Below, in pieces: positions 1 to 12,217 of a stretch of DNA of 64,000 nucleotides. The position numbers and the translations under genes were made by a program. The notes under the pieces are model-generated. The model saw only the letters and a list, made by a program, of their open reading frames with translations. It had not been told where the DNA came from and made no database searches. How positions within the stretch are numbered: position 1 is the stretch's first letter; each line of letters begins with the position of its first letter. The DNA is from Eremophila alpestris peregrina (lineage: Eukaryota > Chordata > Aves > Passeriformes > Alaudidae): positions 2,226,229 to 2,290,228 of the forward strand of contig WMCF01000066.1 of NCBI GenBank assembly GCA_009792885.1, read 5' to 3'.

Positions 1-207
1 ATAATAATAATAATAATAATAATGTTATATTTAAACACGTTTACTGAATATTTAATTAAACAGTAAAATAATAATAATAATTTGATATTTTATTATAATG
101 GTATCTTTAATAAATATTTCCCAAATATTTAATTAATCAATAAAATAAATAAATAAATATTATCGTTAATCATAATTATAATGATGGTTATTATGACAAT
201 AATAGTA

Positions 208-240
<33 letters not shown>

Positions 241-415
241 ATAAACAACTTTGCTGACTATTTAATTAATCAGTAAACTAATAATAATAATCTGATATTT
301 TATTATAATTATATAATAATATAATACAATAATAGTAGTAATAGTAATAGTAGTAGTAGTAATAATAATAATAATAGTAATAATAATAATAATAGCAGCT
401 TTCGCATCCCCCAAC
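1..415. repeat. AT-rich (AAT)n/(AGT)n microsatellite cluster
   Basis: Runs of AAT, ATA and TAG/TAA triplets are mixed with two degenerate copies of a longer AT-rich unit containing TATTTAATTAATCAGTAAA-like sequence (about positions 45-75, 130-150 and 260-285). The window starts inside the array, so its left edge is unknown. The minus-strand frame here is almost all tyrosine codons and is a repeat artefact. Confidence 0.9.
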
Positions 416-637
416 TTTTATATTATATGCATAAGGAAAAGTATGAAAGAGGAATTTTATATTCATAGATTTTTTTTAATGAGAAATACTACTGTTAATT
501 GCATGAATACGAAAAAATTTGAATTTATTATGTGGGTGTTAAAACTAGGAAAAAATTTCGTGTTTCTACTACTTAAAGTAATGAAGAAGTTGTGTTGCTG
601 ATGCAAATACGCAGCTCTGAGCCCCAAGAAAACACCT

Positions 638-1983
638 GAGCCTTGTTACCTCATTAAGGAACAATAAGAAGGGGTGTGATTGGTGAAACTGGAGTGAGGC
701 TCATTACATACAGGTGGTAATTAACGGGGTGAAGCTGCTCAAGGCTGAGGGAGCATCAGTTTTGTGCTGGTCCTCTGTGGATGTGGGAGCTCCTGGGTGC
801 AGTTTTTGGGTTTTTTCTGAAGGAATTGGGCCTTAAATGTTCTGTGGATGTTCAAAAGTGCACCTGGATTTTTCTCCCGCGAAAAAGACAACACGGGATG
901 GCAGCAGGAATGAGACATCACTGCAAAAAAGTAAGAGAAACTTTAAAAAAGTTCATTTAAAAGCACTTTGGGGAGCCTTGTTACCTCATTAAGGAACAAT
1001 AAGAAGAAGAGGTGTGATTGGTGAAACTGGAGTGAGGCTCATTACATACAGGTGATAATTAGCGGGGTGAAGCTGCTCAAGGCTAAGGGAGCATCAGTTT
1101 TGTGCTGATCCTCTGTGGATGTGGAGCTCCTGGGTGCAGTTTTTGGGCTTTTTCTGAAGGAATTGGGCCTTAAATGTTCTGTGGATGTTCAAAAGTGCAC
1201 CTGGATTTTCTCCCGCGAAAAAGACAACGTGGGATGGCAGCAGGAATGAGACATCACTGCAAAAACGTAAGAGAAACTTTAAAAAACTTCATTTAAAAGC
1301 ACTTTGGGGAGCCTTGTTACCTCATTAAGGAACAATAAGAAGAAGGGGTGTGATTGGTGAAACTGAAGATCATCACATACAGGTGATAATTAACGGGGTG
1401 AAGCCGCTCAGGGCTGAGGGAGCATCAGTTTCGTGCTGATCCTCTGTGGATGTGGGAGCTCCTGGGTGCAGTTTTTGGGCTTTTTCTGAAGGAATTGGGC
1501 CTTAAATGTTCTGTGGATGTTCGAAAGTACACTTGGATTTTCTCCCGCGAAAAAGACAACACGAGATGGCAGCAGGAATGAGACATCACTGCAAAAAGTA
1601 AGAGAAACTTTTAAAAACTTCATTTAAAAGCACTTTGGGGAGCCTTGTTACCTCATTAAGGAACAATGAGAAGAAGGGGTGTGATTGGTGAAACTGGAGT
1701 GAGGCTCATTACATACAGGTGATAATTAACGGGGTGAAGCTGCTCAGCTGGAACCGGGCTGGGGTAGCACCAGTTTTGTGCTGGTCCTCTGTGGATGTGG
1801 AGCTCCTGGGTGCAGTTTTTGGGTTCTTTCCGAAGGAATTGGGCCTTAAATGTTCTGTGGATGTTCAAAAGTACACGTGGATTTTCTCCCGCGAAAAAGA
1901 CAACACGAGATGGCAGCAGGAATGGGACATCGCTGCAAAAAAGTAAGAGAAACTTTTAAAAACTTCATTTAAAAGCACTTTGG
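638..1983 (+). repeat. Four-unit tandem satellite, about 335 bp per unit
   Basis: Each unit starts with GAGCCTTGTTACCTCATTAA, at about 638, 973, 1309 and 1640, giving periods of 335, 336 and 331 bp and a last unit of about 344 bp. Within each unit the same order recurs: a GTGATTGGTGAAACTG block, the TGTGGATGT block, the CTCCCGCGAAAAAGACAAC block and a tail ending CACTTTGGGGAG. Units differ by scattered substitutions and small indels. The last differs most, around 1741-1775. Open frames of 60-75 codons repeat with the unit and show no coding signal. It could be a short local array of a satellite or a tandem amplification of unique DNA. Confidence 0.9.
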
Positions 1984-4587
1984 GGAGCAGGGGACTTGAG
2001 GAGGGTCTGTGCTGCCACCAGAGTCCTGGTTGCATCCAGGAGTTGGAAGAGTTTTGGGAGTTGCTGAAAGATTTGTGTGTTCTTAAAGATATTTGTGTTA
2101 AGTGCTGAAAAACTCCTCAGCTGCCACCTCCAAAACTTGCCAGGGGCTTTCTGCTGCTTCCCCGTGTGTGGTTGTGGCTCCTGGGCTGGTGTTAAATGCA
2201 GAAGATAAATGAAAAGCGGGACTAGAGGTTACTCCTGCCTGTGGCAGTGGGTGTTGGGTGGGATTTAGCTGCTGCAGGTGGCTGCGATGGGAATCCTGAA
2301 GTGGAATTTCTACTGAAGAGTTTTGTGAGCCTGTAGAAGTTGCCCCAAATATGTCAGTTTTGGAGTGCCTTTTAGCTGTGTGTGAGTACTGCAGGAAGGC
2401 ACCAAAGAAAACTGGCTTTAATCAAAACCTGATTTTGCATCAAAATCTTTCTGCTTGAATCTGAGTTTTCATGGGTTTTTTTTTAAAGGGCTCTATTTTT
2501 AGACTTTTAATTGGGCTCTTTGCAGCCTGTATCACATAGGAATCAGAGGGGTGCTGCATTCCTGCACATCCAGGGGTGTCTGTGGGGTCTGGAGCTGCTT
2601 GGGCTGTGCTCCCACCCCTCTTTTGTGTGTCGTGCTGTAAATATTTATGTTAAACAAGCTCCAGTAGCTGGTTCCCTGTGTCAGCTGGGTGTCAATAAAT
2701 GCTGAAGATTATTTTCACAAGGAAAGTGCAGCTTGTGAGCGGTTGCTGGCTCCAAAGTGTGCTCCAAAATACACATAACTGAGGGACAACTTGAGTTTTT
2801 TGGAGTTAACAATGCTGAACCTGGCTTATCCTGCTGTGGGATTAACCCTCCAAGAGATTTACAACCCCCTCTCCTGCTGGACCTCACCACTCTGGGCAAG
2901 CTGCAGTTAAAACCTTGTGCCCTTCACCTCCAGCCCTTCCCAGCTGTTCCCTTTCCTTCTCTGAGAGAGATTTGGGGCTGCTGTGAGTTTTTGAGGAGCT
3001 GAGCAGCCTTGCCTGTATATCAGCACACCAGGGCTGGAGGATGCTGAGCTGCCAGAGCGATGCCAGCCCCTTTTTAATCACCATTCTGGAGGTGACAAAT
3101 GTCCCTGTTCCCCCACTGGCTGTTTTATTGCGGGTGGGAGAGGTCCTTGGGCAGGTTCTAACTCTTCCTGTGGTGTGAAGGACCCGTTGGGAGCTGTTGT
3201 TCCTGACTTGGGCTGGGAAACGAGGCCAATTAAGGGTTTAATTTATAACAGGTGCAACCCAGGAATCTGACAGCTTATTATGAATGGAGAAATGCAGAGC
3301 ACAAGGAGCAAAGAGGAGGGGAGGTGCTCTGAACAAAGCAGCTCCTGGGAACCCTCCAGCATGAGAGCTCTCCCCAGTCACTGATATTTGGGGCTAAAAA
3401 CACCAATCTGAGGTGCTTTGCTTTTCTCAAGCAGCTGGATTCATCCAGGTCACAAACACAGGGAGGAATTTGAGGGTCCTTAAATGTTTATGCCCAGTTC
3501 AGTTGAATTGTGCTTTATTTACCAGGCCATGGTTGGGAAGGGCTGGAAAGCTGCTTTGGGGGAGTTTTAACATGGTGGAGAGAAACTTTGCTGGAAACAA
3601 TGAACTGGCTTGAGTGTGCCATCACCTGGAGCTCCTCCCAGCAGGAAAAACACCTGCAATTCCTTGTTTTGACAACAGTTTTCTATGCGGGAAGTGACTT
3701 GGAATGCAATTTCTGTTCTTGCAATTTGGGTGGTGTGCTGAGGTGCACCTCCATCCCAGGGCTCCTCTCCACCCTTTCCCCCCCACCACAGAAAAAGCAG
3801 GAGGAGCTTAATTTCATGGATGGGGAAAGTGGGGCAATGGAAATCCCCTCCCTGATCATTTTCTCTAGTGAAATTTGGGGCTGCTGCCCACGTTGTTGTG
3901 CTGGTTGCAGGAGGAGTCTCTCCTGAAGACCTGCAAATAAGTGGGCTCGTTATTTAAATTAAAAACTGTGAGGTTGAATATGGAAGACTGACACCAGAAT
4001 TTTTTTGTGGAATTAAGAGAGGTATGTGAAGCTTTTAGGATGAATTTCTCAGCTTGAGCTCCACAGCAACTCTGGCATAGCCCTGGAGAGTTGTTTATGA
4101 ACTCCTTTAGGTGCCTATATAAAAAATGACTTATTGCAGAGCTTTCCTCGAGTTACAGCCCTCCTTAGGCATTAAAGCAGACTGGCTCCTTGCATTTGAT
4201 TTTGTGGGTGTTTTCCTTGTTCCATGCCTCCTTGGGAAGCAGGGTTGTTAACGTGGAGACAGCCTGTACAGTGTCTGGAACACAAAGACCATGATGGGAT
4301 CCCAGCTGCTCTAAAATGTAATTTGGTAGGTTCTCTGCCTCCTAAGTGAGCCTTTAAGTGAACAGGCAATTGTGTTGTTGCTTTTTTGCTACTCTCTGGC
4401 AGTTTTCAGCTTTGCTTTGTGCTTGCTGCCCTGTGATGGGGATTTTGAAGGGGCTCCTGGGCTCTGGAAGCTGTTCTTCCCATAATATCCTGAATTTGGG
4501 GGTACTTTTTGCAAGGGTTGATAGCTCTGATCACCCATTGATTTGATAGTGCAGCTCTGTCTGCCAAGGGAGGGAAAACAAGAGTTG
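1984..4587. other. Single-copy intergenic DNA, no gene seen
   Basis: No CR1, LTR or tandem array was recognised. Open frames are short and frequently interrupted, and no exon with paired splice sites stood out. An AATAAA lies near 2694 but without an upstream gene it carries no weight. Confidence 0.5.
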
Positions 4588-4735
4588 TGGTGAGGTGGGG
4601 ACTGCTCTCTTCTTCCAAGGGTGAGAAGAAATGGCCTTGAGTTGTGCCAGGGAGGTTTAGGTTGGATATTAGGGAGAATTTATTCACTGGAAGGGTTGGA
4701 AGAGGCTGCCTGGGGCAATGGTGGTGTCACCATCC
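4588..4735 (+). mobile_element. CR1 LINE 3' region, left half, split by an LTR
   Basis: CR1 is the main avian non-LTR retrotransposon; most copies are 5'-truncated remnants of the ORF2 end and 3' UTR. This part has the sense-strand landmarks GGCCTTGAGTTGTGCCAGGG, GGTTTAGGTTGGATATTAGG and GAGGCTGCCTGGGGCAATGG. It stops after TCACCATCC and resumes at 5174 at the next consensus position, so the two halves are one insertion interrupted later. Confidence 0.85.
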
Positions 4736-5173
4736 TGATGCCTTAGGATTTTAGCTTTAATATTTTCCATTCATTTGTAACCCTGCCATTCTTTAGTGTG
4801 TAACTCCAAACCCCACACACAGTGTGAGCTGCTGCTGCCCCATTGGGGTCACACACAACAATTCCTCTCCAGGCCTGGCAATCCAGGACCCCTCACTGCC
4901 TCAGGCCCTGAGAGATGCAAACAAAAGGGAGTTGGGGGCAGCAAACTCGGGGTGAATGACTTCATCAGCTGAAGCTGTAACTGGGAGATGAACCCCCAAT
5001 GTGCAAATGGACCAAACTGATCAAAGTGTGAAAAACCATTGTCCATTTTGGGTGTAGCCCCTGGGGGGCTTTGTCTGCTCTAAATGTACCTGAAGGCCCT
5101 TCAATAAATAGAACTGGTTTTAATTATCTTAATTTTGTCTGGCCTCTGCTTTTAGGAAGCCCAGACAGCATCA
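4736..5173 (+). mobile_element. Probable solo LTR (438 bp) inserted in CR1
   Basis: The insert begins TGATGC and ends GCATCA, the TG...CA inverted termini expected of a retroviral LTR. It is flanked by ATCC (4732-4735) and GTCC (5174-5177), consistent with a 4-bp target duplication carrying one change. An AATAAA at about 5103 followed by a T-rich stretch fits a plus-strand polyadenylation signal in R/U5. There is no internal retroviral sequence, so it is a solo LTR. Family assignment needs a repeat library. Confidence 0.65.
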
Positions 5174-5305
5174 GTCCCTGGAGGGATTTAAAAGCTGTGC
5201 AGGTGTGGCACTGGGAGCATTTATTTGTGGTGGCCTTGGCAGTGCTGGCCTTAAGGATTGGACAGGATGATCTTAGAGGGCTTTTCCAACCTAAATGATT
5301 CCAGG
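5174..5305 (+). mobile_element. CR1 LINE 3' region, right half
   Basis: This continues the copy that starts at 4588: CCCTGGAGGGATTTAAAAG, GTGGCACTGGGAGCATTTA, the TTGGACAGGATGATCTTAGA block and the terminal CCAACCTAAATGATTCC. The 3' end is present but the octamer tail is short. Confidence 0.85.
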
Positions 5306-5859
5306 AGTTTGCTGTTAGCTTAGAGCAAGGAGTGGAGTCTCTTCATATCCAGGCCTGACCCTGGGAGGATGTTGGGTCATAATCAAGTGTTTGGGGTCAG
5401 TCCTGTGTTGGAGAGCTGGGAAAGGGGAAGGATGAGGTTTATGTGCCTCACCTTGAGGATTTCTGGTGTCCCATGATTTAAACATGGATAATCACTGCAT
5501 CTAACCTTGTCAGCTGCCCTGTGGTTTGGAATCCTTGCAGAGATGGTCCACAGAGGGACCACACTTCATCATTTTCTCTATCCCATGTCCCTCAGAGCCT
5601 CCACACTGGGATCACACTTCATCACCTCCTGTATCACACCTCCCTTAAACCCTGCACATGTCTGTGCCCTTCTGGGATGCAGCATCAGCTTGTGTTGATT
5701 AACGTACTCCAGGCTCATAAATCGAAGGAAGTGGATTTGGGGAAGAACTTCCCTGCCTCCAGTAAAACTTGCCTCTAAATTATTTAATGAGCTGCTTAAG
5801 CGACTCAGCCATTTTGCATGGAATTTGTCAAGGCTCCACCAGCTCAACCCAGCCCGATG

Positions 5860-6250
5860 TGACAGCCATACTTTTATTATGAACAGCGTATTAATCTTGG
5901 AATAGTGCTATTTGTTTTCCTCTCTTGCTTTTATGGTGCTTAAAAGCATGTATCTTCTCCTGAAAATCAATAACTAAAGCTATGAATAATAAAAAACACT
6001 GCAGTGAATGGCTCGTAGAGATCCTACGGCTGGAAGTTGCAGCAGTAATGACTCTGTTTGCTATCCATTAAGTATGTGAACTCAGAAGAATTATGCAGAT
6101 TATAATAGCTGTATCAACATAAGTATGTTTTGCTGATAGACTTTCCTGATTGGATCCACGGGATATAAGCCTGCTAATCCCTTGTGCAGAGGACCTGATT
6201 ATATTAGAGTGCTCTGCAGATAGGAAGTTAAGGAACAATTTAAAAAATTG
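5860..6250. other. Candidate conserved noncoding element
   Basis: This repeat-free, AT-rich block has several TAAT/ATTA homeodomain-type cores, for example CGTATTAATCTTGG near 5887 and GATTATAATAGCTG near 6097, beside less AT-rich flanks. Its composition resembles vertebrate developmental enhancers. Conservation itself cannot be seen here. Confidence 0.3.
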
Positions 6251-6866
6251 TTGGCTGTTGCGTGGGGTTTCTCAGAAACGCTGTGTTTGGGTTTATTTGT
6301 GAAGAAAACATGGATTATTCCATGTCTTTGGTGGGAGCCAAAAGCCCAACTCCAAGCTCTGGTGGAAATGTAGATGTTTTATGTACAGTGAGTTGATTAA
6401 ATGTCACAGCAGTGATGCACTGAGAGGTTTGAGCAGTGATTTGGGGCTGGGAGGGGACCTCAGGTGGTGGTGCTCAGCCAGGTGACCAACTCCTGGCACG
6501 TGGATTTTGGATGGTGCCATCCCTCCTGGCCTTCAGCTTCCCACTGGTGTGGCTGAAGCTCATAATGGAGCTGCAGCAGGGAAAGGAAAAACAAAATCCC
6601 ACCCTGTAATTAAAATAATCAGCTTGCTGTGCACTTGGCACAAGGTTAAACGTCACTGCAGTTCCGTGGGTGAAATTCTGCATGTAGGATCTGCTTATTA
6701 ATATCACCTTGTTAATACGGTGTGTCACCTCAGGAGGTGACAGTGCGCTCCTGTAAATGACAACATGCTCCACAAAACCTGCTTCCTTCTTTTTCTTACA
6801 ATGTTCCAGCTTTCTTAAAGCTGGGCAGGATGAGGCTGTGGCCCAGGGAAGTGGTGGAGCAGGAGT

Positions 6867-6893
6867 GGTAAGGAGAAGGAAATGGCTTTTCCC
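6867..6893 (+). repeat. 27-bp exact repeat, copy 1
   Basis: The sequence GGTAAGGAGAAGGAAATGGC continuing into TTTTCCC is identical to 8854-8880, in the same orientation 2 kb away. Flanks differ. The origin is unknown; it may be a remnant of a repeat or a short templated copy. Confidence 0.6.
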
Positions 6894-6904
6894 TTGCCTG
6901 GCTG

Positions 6905-7372
6905 AGCTTTCACTGGGGAGGTGCTTCAATTGCTGTGTCCAGGTCTGGTCTCTCACTGGAGGAGAGACATTGAGGGGTGAGAATGTGTCCAGGGATGGGA
7001 ACAGAGCTGGGAAAGGGTTGGGAGAGTCAGTTCTGTGAGGAGAGGCTGGGGAAAATGGGGCTCAGGGGGGACCTCCTCACTCCCTACAACTCCCTGGCAG
7101 GAGGGTGCAGCCAGGTGAGGGTTGGGCTCTTCTCCCAGGGAACAAGGGACAGCACGAGGGGAAACTCCTCAAGTTGCACCAGCTGAAGTTTAGGTTGGCT
7201 ATTAGGAGGAATTTCTTCACGGGAAGGGTTGTTGGAGTCCCCATCCCTGGAGGTGTCCAAGGAACACCTGGATGTGGCTCTCTGAGTTGGGGACAAGGGG
7301 GGGGGATCTGGCACAGGCTGGGCTTGATCTTGGAGGTCTTTCCCAAGCTTAGTGATTCTGTGAATGCCTTGC
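6905..7372 (+). mobile_element. CR1 LINE 3' fragment, about 470 bp
   Basis: One of the longer copies. It has TTGCTGTGTCCAGGTCTGG, the CTGTGAGGAGAGGCTGGGG block, ACAACTCCCTGGCAGGAGG, CTCAAGTTGCACCAGC, GGTTGGCTATTAGGAGG and GTCTTTCCCAAGCTTAGTGA, ending in GATTCTGTGAA. Plus-strand frames running through it are remnants or chance. Confidence 0.9.
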
Positions 7373-8355
7373 TTTGATACAGTGACTGCAGCAGCTGAGC
7401 CATTCCTGTTCCCTGTGGGATGCACAGCCACAGGTGAGGTGTCCCACTGCACCCATGGGTGTCCTTGGCCCTCTCCTTCCTTGTGGACTCTTGGATCCTG
7501 AGCTCCTGGTGCCTGGCAGACACCTTGGCTCCCCTCTGCCTCTTGCACCAGTGCCTGCAGAGACCTTGGCAGCTGCAGGAATGAGTGGGAAGGACTCAGC
7601 AGAAAAAGATCCCCCAGTCAGCAGAGATGAATACAGAACTGAAATACGCTTTTTTTTCTCTTTTTTTTTTTATTTTTTTTTATTTTGGAGTCATGAAAGC
7701 ACCTTTCCACCAGAATATCTGATGCTGAATATCTTTTCCAGCACATCTTTTCCAGCATCACAGCTTGTCAAAGTTTTGGGGATTGCAGTGGGAATTTCTG
7801 CCCTGTGAACTGGATGAGGCTGTGACAGTGTTTCCTGCAAAACTCCTTTGTTTTTTGGGAGAAATGAGCCCTGGGATGAGTGGCTTCAGCTGTCTTTGGG
7901 TGTGGGGCAGGTTTGCAGCTGGCACTGCTGCCTGGAGTGGATCTTTTGTCCTTGTGTCTGTCTCTTGGCCCCCACTCAGCTCGAATTTTGCCTCAACTAT
8001 GGCCAAAAAAAGAAAATTTATATCCTGATGGTGCTTCAGGATCCACAGGACAATCATTTATAGCTTGAATTCCATCTAGGATCTGAATGCACTTAATTCT
8101 GGTGGGGGAACTCCAAGAAGGGAGCTGTGTCTTCATTACAACATCAGCCTTAGGGCTGCCCTCATCTTCTCCATTCACCAAGGTTGGAAGAGCAATGCCA
8201 TGGATTAGGTTAGATGAGGAATTTATAACCAACACTGGTAATTTCGTGGCTGGGGAACCCATTTTGCTTCACTCCACTGAGGTGTTGCCTCATGCAGCAG
8301 CCTACCCTACCCCAACCAGCATCTCATTAGCAAATAAAATTGTTATTTTCAGGCT
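7373..8355. other. Single-copy DNA, no gene seen
   Basis: A T-rich tract lies at about 7650-7687. Frames of up to 124 codons pass through it but include the poly-T and show no domains. Confidence 0.5.
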
Positions 8356-8369
8356 AATGCTGTGAGTTA

Positions 8370-8645
8370 ATGTGATGTGAGCATCACGAAAGCCCCAAAC
8401 GTGCCGCGTGCGGAGCGGGGCGAGCTGCAGTGATGAATGTCATGCAAAACTCAGAGGCACTAATTGAAGGTGGTTTCAACAGAATATTCAATTAATGCTC
8501 TCTGCGTCGCAGACAGTCTGGAAAAGGCGCTGTTTCCTCCCGAGGATCTGTGTTACTGTGCAACAAACAGATGAAAATGAACCGTTTTACGGCCTTCTAA
8601 TTGAAAGTCGATGCACCAGTTTTATTAAAATTTTCATGGTGGGGG
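8370..8645. other. Candidate conserved noncoding element with CpG cluster
   Basis: The left part (8385-8425) is locally rich in CpG (AACGTGCCGCGTGCGGAGCG). It is followed by an AT-rich stretch with ACTAATTGAAGG, ATTCAATTAATGC, GCGTCGCAGACAG and TTTACGGCCTTCTAATTG. Retained CpGs outside a CpG island, plus TAAT cores and no repeats, suggest constraint. No splice-bounded frame was found. Confidence 0.35.
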
Positions 8646-8853
8646 GAACTGGATGCCCCAAGGGCCCAGAAACGGGATGAATAAGCTCCCTCTCCTCTGC
8701 TGCCTCACATCCAGCCTCGGGCTGAAGCGACTGAAAATGAATTCCTGAGAAATCCCTGGTGGGATCTGTGGCCTCGGCATCTCCTGTGCACATGGATCCG
8801 TTTTCTGTGTCTTCTGCAGGGTCCTGGGAAGCATTGCTTTGGGAGGACTGGTG

Positions 8854-8880
8854 GGTAAGGAGAAGGAAATGGCTTTTCCC
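8854..8880 (+). repeat. 27-bp exact repeat, copy 2
   Basis: Second copy of the 27-bp word at 6867-6893, with different flanks on both sides. Confidence 0.6.
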
Positions 8881-10339
8881 ATCATCTTTTTTGGGGTAAA
8901 AAAACTAGGTTTCTTCCAGCTTTGAGTCTTTATCCCTCTTTCTTGGTGCCATGGTGCCACACGTTGAGGAGATGAAGCTTATTAGTAGGGGTATGGAGCA
9001 GAAGGAGCTTCCCTATCACCTCTTCAGGGCAGACTGTCCCTTAGGGTGGGGAATAAAATAATTAAAGGAACATTTTCCTGGATTTTTCTCTTTTTTCCCC
9101 CTCTTTGTCATCCTGCTCCTCTGCATTTTCCAGCCAGTGTTTGGTTACCTGGGTAGCTGCAACTCCTCCCTGCCTGAGGAACTGTGGATGTTCTTGAGGA
9201 TATGACTGGGAGTGATTTGTTTCCTCCCTCTGTCATTTTAACAGCTCCACTCTTGCCTGATCTATCAATTTCCAAAGGTTATTGGCAGGGATTTGTGATA
9301 CATTTTAAGCAAAATGCCTGGACCCGTGTGGCTGCAATTTCTGGGTGCTGGGAAGCAGCAAAAGGAAGATGTTTTTCCTTGCAGCTTCTGAAAATCCGTG
9401 TGCTTGATGAATGGAAGCTGTAATCTGAGCATTCCGTGGGGCTTCATCTGACTATTAATTTACATTCTTGCCCCCAATGATGATTTAGCTATTTTAAAGC
9501 CTTATTTATGACGAGTTCCTATCCCCATTTTGTCATGGTGATGTTGCTGTGACAATGGGAATTTACAGTTCTCCCTGACAAGAGCCTGCGAGCCAACTGG
9601 CTGGGTATTTTCTGTATTCCTACAGGCCTAATTTGTAACATAAAGCACTTAATAATTGTTATTAATGAACCTGCTGTGGTCGGTCTATAGACCCAGCTGG
9701 AAATCACATCTGCCATCAGATTTGCAGCAAACTCTTGGAGTTGAGGGAGGTGTGAGCAGCCAATGTGGTGCCCGAGGATCAGCGGGAGCTGTGCTTGCCC
9801 TTTGTTTTTTGGGGAGAATCATGGAAATTTTAAAATCTGAACGGCTGCTGCGTGAGGTAGGAGGATCATTATAATGAGCATTAAAACCCCAAATGCTGGT
9901 TTCTTAGGGACAGGGTTGCTGGGACAATTAAATCCGTGCTGGTAAACAATTGCTGGGGACTTTAGTAAACATCCTTGGGGATTTTCAGACCCATTCCTCA
10001 TTTGAACGGAAAGCAGCCAAGATTTTTACAGCCAGTCAGGGATTTCTGACCAGTTCCAGTCTTGGATATCCAACCTGGGATGGAAAGATAACAGATGCTT
10101 CTCATTTATCCCCATCTCTCCCACTCGGTTGTGTGTGACCTTGAGAAAGGTGTTTAATCTCCATTCCTGGCTGGAATAAGGTGATGCTGCATTCCTTTGG
10201 GTTATGGCCAAAATGGTGTAAAGGCACAGGCAGCACAAGCTTTCCTGGTGCTATCTTTGATTAAACCTTGCAGATCTCACTCCTGGTAGCCCCTCCTGCT
10301 TCAGGATATCCACTGACTTGGGATAACGGGCTCAGCTCT

Positions 10340-10640
10340 GAGTGGAAGCATCTCCATTACAAACAGCAAATTAAAACGTTGTCTGGAAGTGCACAGATGC
10401 TTCCAAGTGATGATGTCAGTAATTAGATGACTTGAGAGGGTTTAATCATCTGAGCACCCCCCAGCTAAGCCCTCCTTTCCCAAGCCACCTCCCCGTGCCT
10501 TGACCACGGTGTTGGAAACGAGGTAATCCTTTGAAGTATCACCAGCAGATCTTTGCGAGGAGGACACTTTGCATAATTGGTTTCTGACAAGGCCTAAAAT
10601 ACTATTTAGAGTTAGATGGCTGAGTGTTAATTTATGCCTG
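10340..10640. other. Candidate conserved noncoding element
   Basis: A repeat-free block with AAATTAAAACGTTGTCTGG, GATGTCAGTAATTAGATGAC, GGGTTTAATCATCTGAGC and CCACGGTGTTGGAAACGAGG. It mixes homeodomain-like cores with retained CpGs. The function is unknown. Confidence 0.3.
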
Positions 10641-12217
10641 CTCTCCTCTGTGTAACTTCGTTACACGAAATGTTATTTATGATGCTGGCTCAGATCTATT
10701 GTGTGTTGGTGAGAGCACCAGGATAATGGAGATGTATTGCTCGTTGTGGCAAGAAGCTATAAAAGAAATGGGGAGATGCTTCTCTGCAGTTATGGACTTA
10801 ATTTTTTAATGTGAGCTATGGTAGCGATTGAGAGTGATGTGATCTGATAGTCAATAGGAAGCAGGATGGCATTCTTGGGTTTTTTTGGGAGGGATAACTT
10901 AATTCTTGACTCTGTTTTTGAGCCTTCTCACTTCTACCAGCGTTTGAAGTGATGTGAAATTGAAATAACAGGTATTGACACGTCGCTGCTTTGTTTCTCT
11001 TTAATTAAATGTGAGAATTATGCTTAAGCTTAAATCATATGAAAATTTAATCCTGTATATTTAATATGATACAACAGCCTGGAAGAGGTGAATAAATGGT
11101 GTTTTGCTGTCATCAATTTGATGCTTCTTGACTACTTCAAGCACTTCCACTTGATGGAAAGGGTGACTCTACCCGCATCCAATTCTGAAATGCATTTGAA
11201 ACGCATTTTTATGCTCTTCCACCAGTGAAATTCTGTCTTCAGCTGTGAGTTTTGGTGGTGGCGGCTTTGATTTGAATGGGAGAGAAAAGCTGCATTTCCT
11301 CACTCCTTTAAACATTACAGGCAGGAACATATCTTGGGTTTGCATTACCTTATTTATGTCTTTGTTGCAAAAGCACAACAGGGAAACAATTGAGGGAAAA
11401 CAAGACTGAGGTTAAAGTTGTTTTGAAACAATGCAAATACTGGATTTGAGCAGTATCAAAGCAGGATGATTCAAAGTTGTCAGATGTGATTTTTTTCTCC
11501 CTCTTCTGTGAAATGAAATTTCTACAGAAAAAGACCTGACTCCGCAAAGTGCTTCTCTTCCAACAAATCTCATTTCTCTGATGGAAAGTGGTTCCATCCC
11601 AGCTTTTTCCAGTCAAACTTGCAGCTTCCCCTTTCCTGGGCCAGATTTATTCCTTTGCTCAACATGTTTCCTTGTAATCGAGACATCCCCAAAGCTCTGG
11701 GAAAGGAATCAAAACAGCTCCGGGTACTTCAAAGGGTGGAAGTCGTGTTAGATGTCCTGCCACAAGTAATCCAGTGTGTGATGTGACCCCTTTCCAGGTG
11801 TCCCTGCCCCTCTCAAAGACCTTGAAAAGAGCCCAGACAGACTGAACTCAACTCCTGCTTAAATCACCTGCCTATGCTTCTGTCCCTGTGAAAATGCAGG
11901 GGACTGGGGGATATGAAAGGCACACGGGGCAGATGAAATGAGAAACAAGGGGAAAGCAGGAAACACACACACAGGCAGGGAAGGTGTGAGTGAGAGGGAG
12001 AGAGTAAAGGCTTTACTGCAAACGGTAAAAGCCAATATGAAACAATCAGGCTGGACATAAAGCCAACAATTTACTGAGAGTCCTGATGCAGTAAATCACG
12101 GCTGAGCTCCTTCTGATGTGAGCAGAGGGAGCTCAGGATGGGGAGCAAAGAGCTTTGCATGAGCAGGAAGGTGGAGAAAGGAGGGTGTGTGGGCTGGAGA
12201 TGTGTAAAACACATTTC

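Larger units (their letters stand above)
5306..6904. other. Single-copy DNA with one AT-rich candidate element
   Basis: No gene or recognisable repeat. The stretch 5860-6250 is set out separately. The 160-codon minus-strand frame at 6474-6956 has no domain and partly overlaps CR1. Confidence 0.5.
8651..12217. other. Long single-copy stretch, no gene seen
   Basis: No recognisable transposon over 3.5 kb. It holds AT-rich blocks, one listed at 10340-10640. Short frames only; none has a recognisable motif. Confidence 0.5.

Noticed and set aside
278..466. Minus-strand frame of nearly pure tyrosine
   Set aside because: It reads through the AGT/AAT microsatellite; no start context or similarity.
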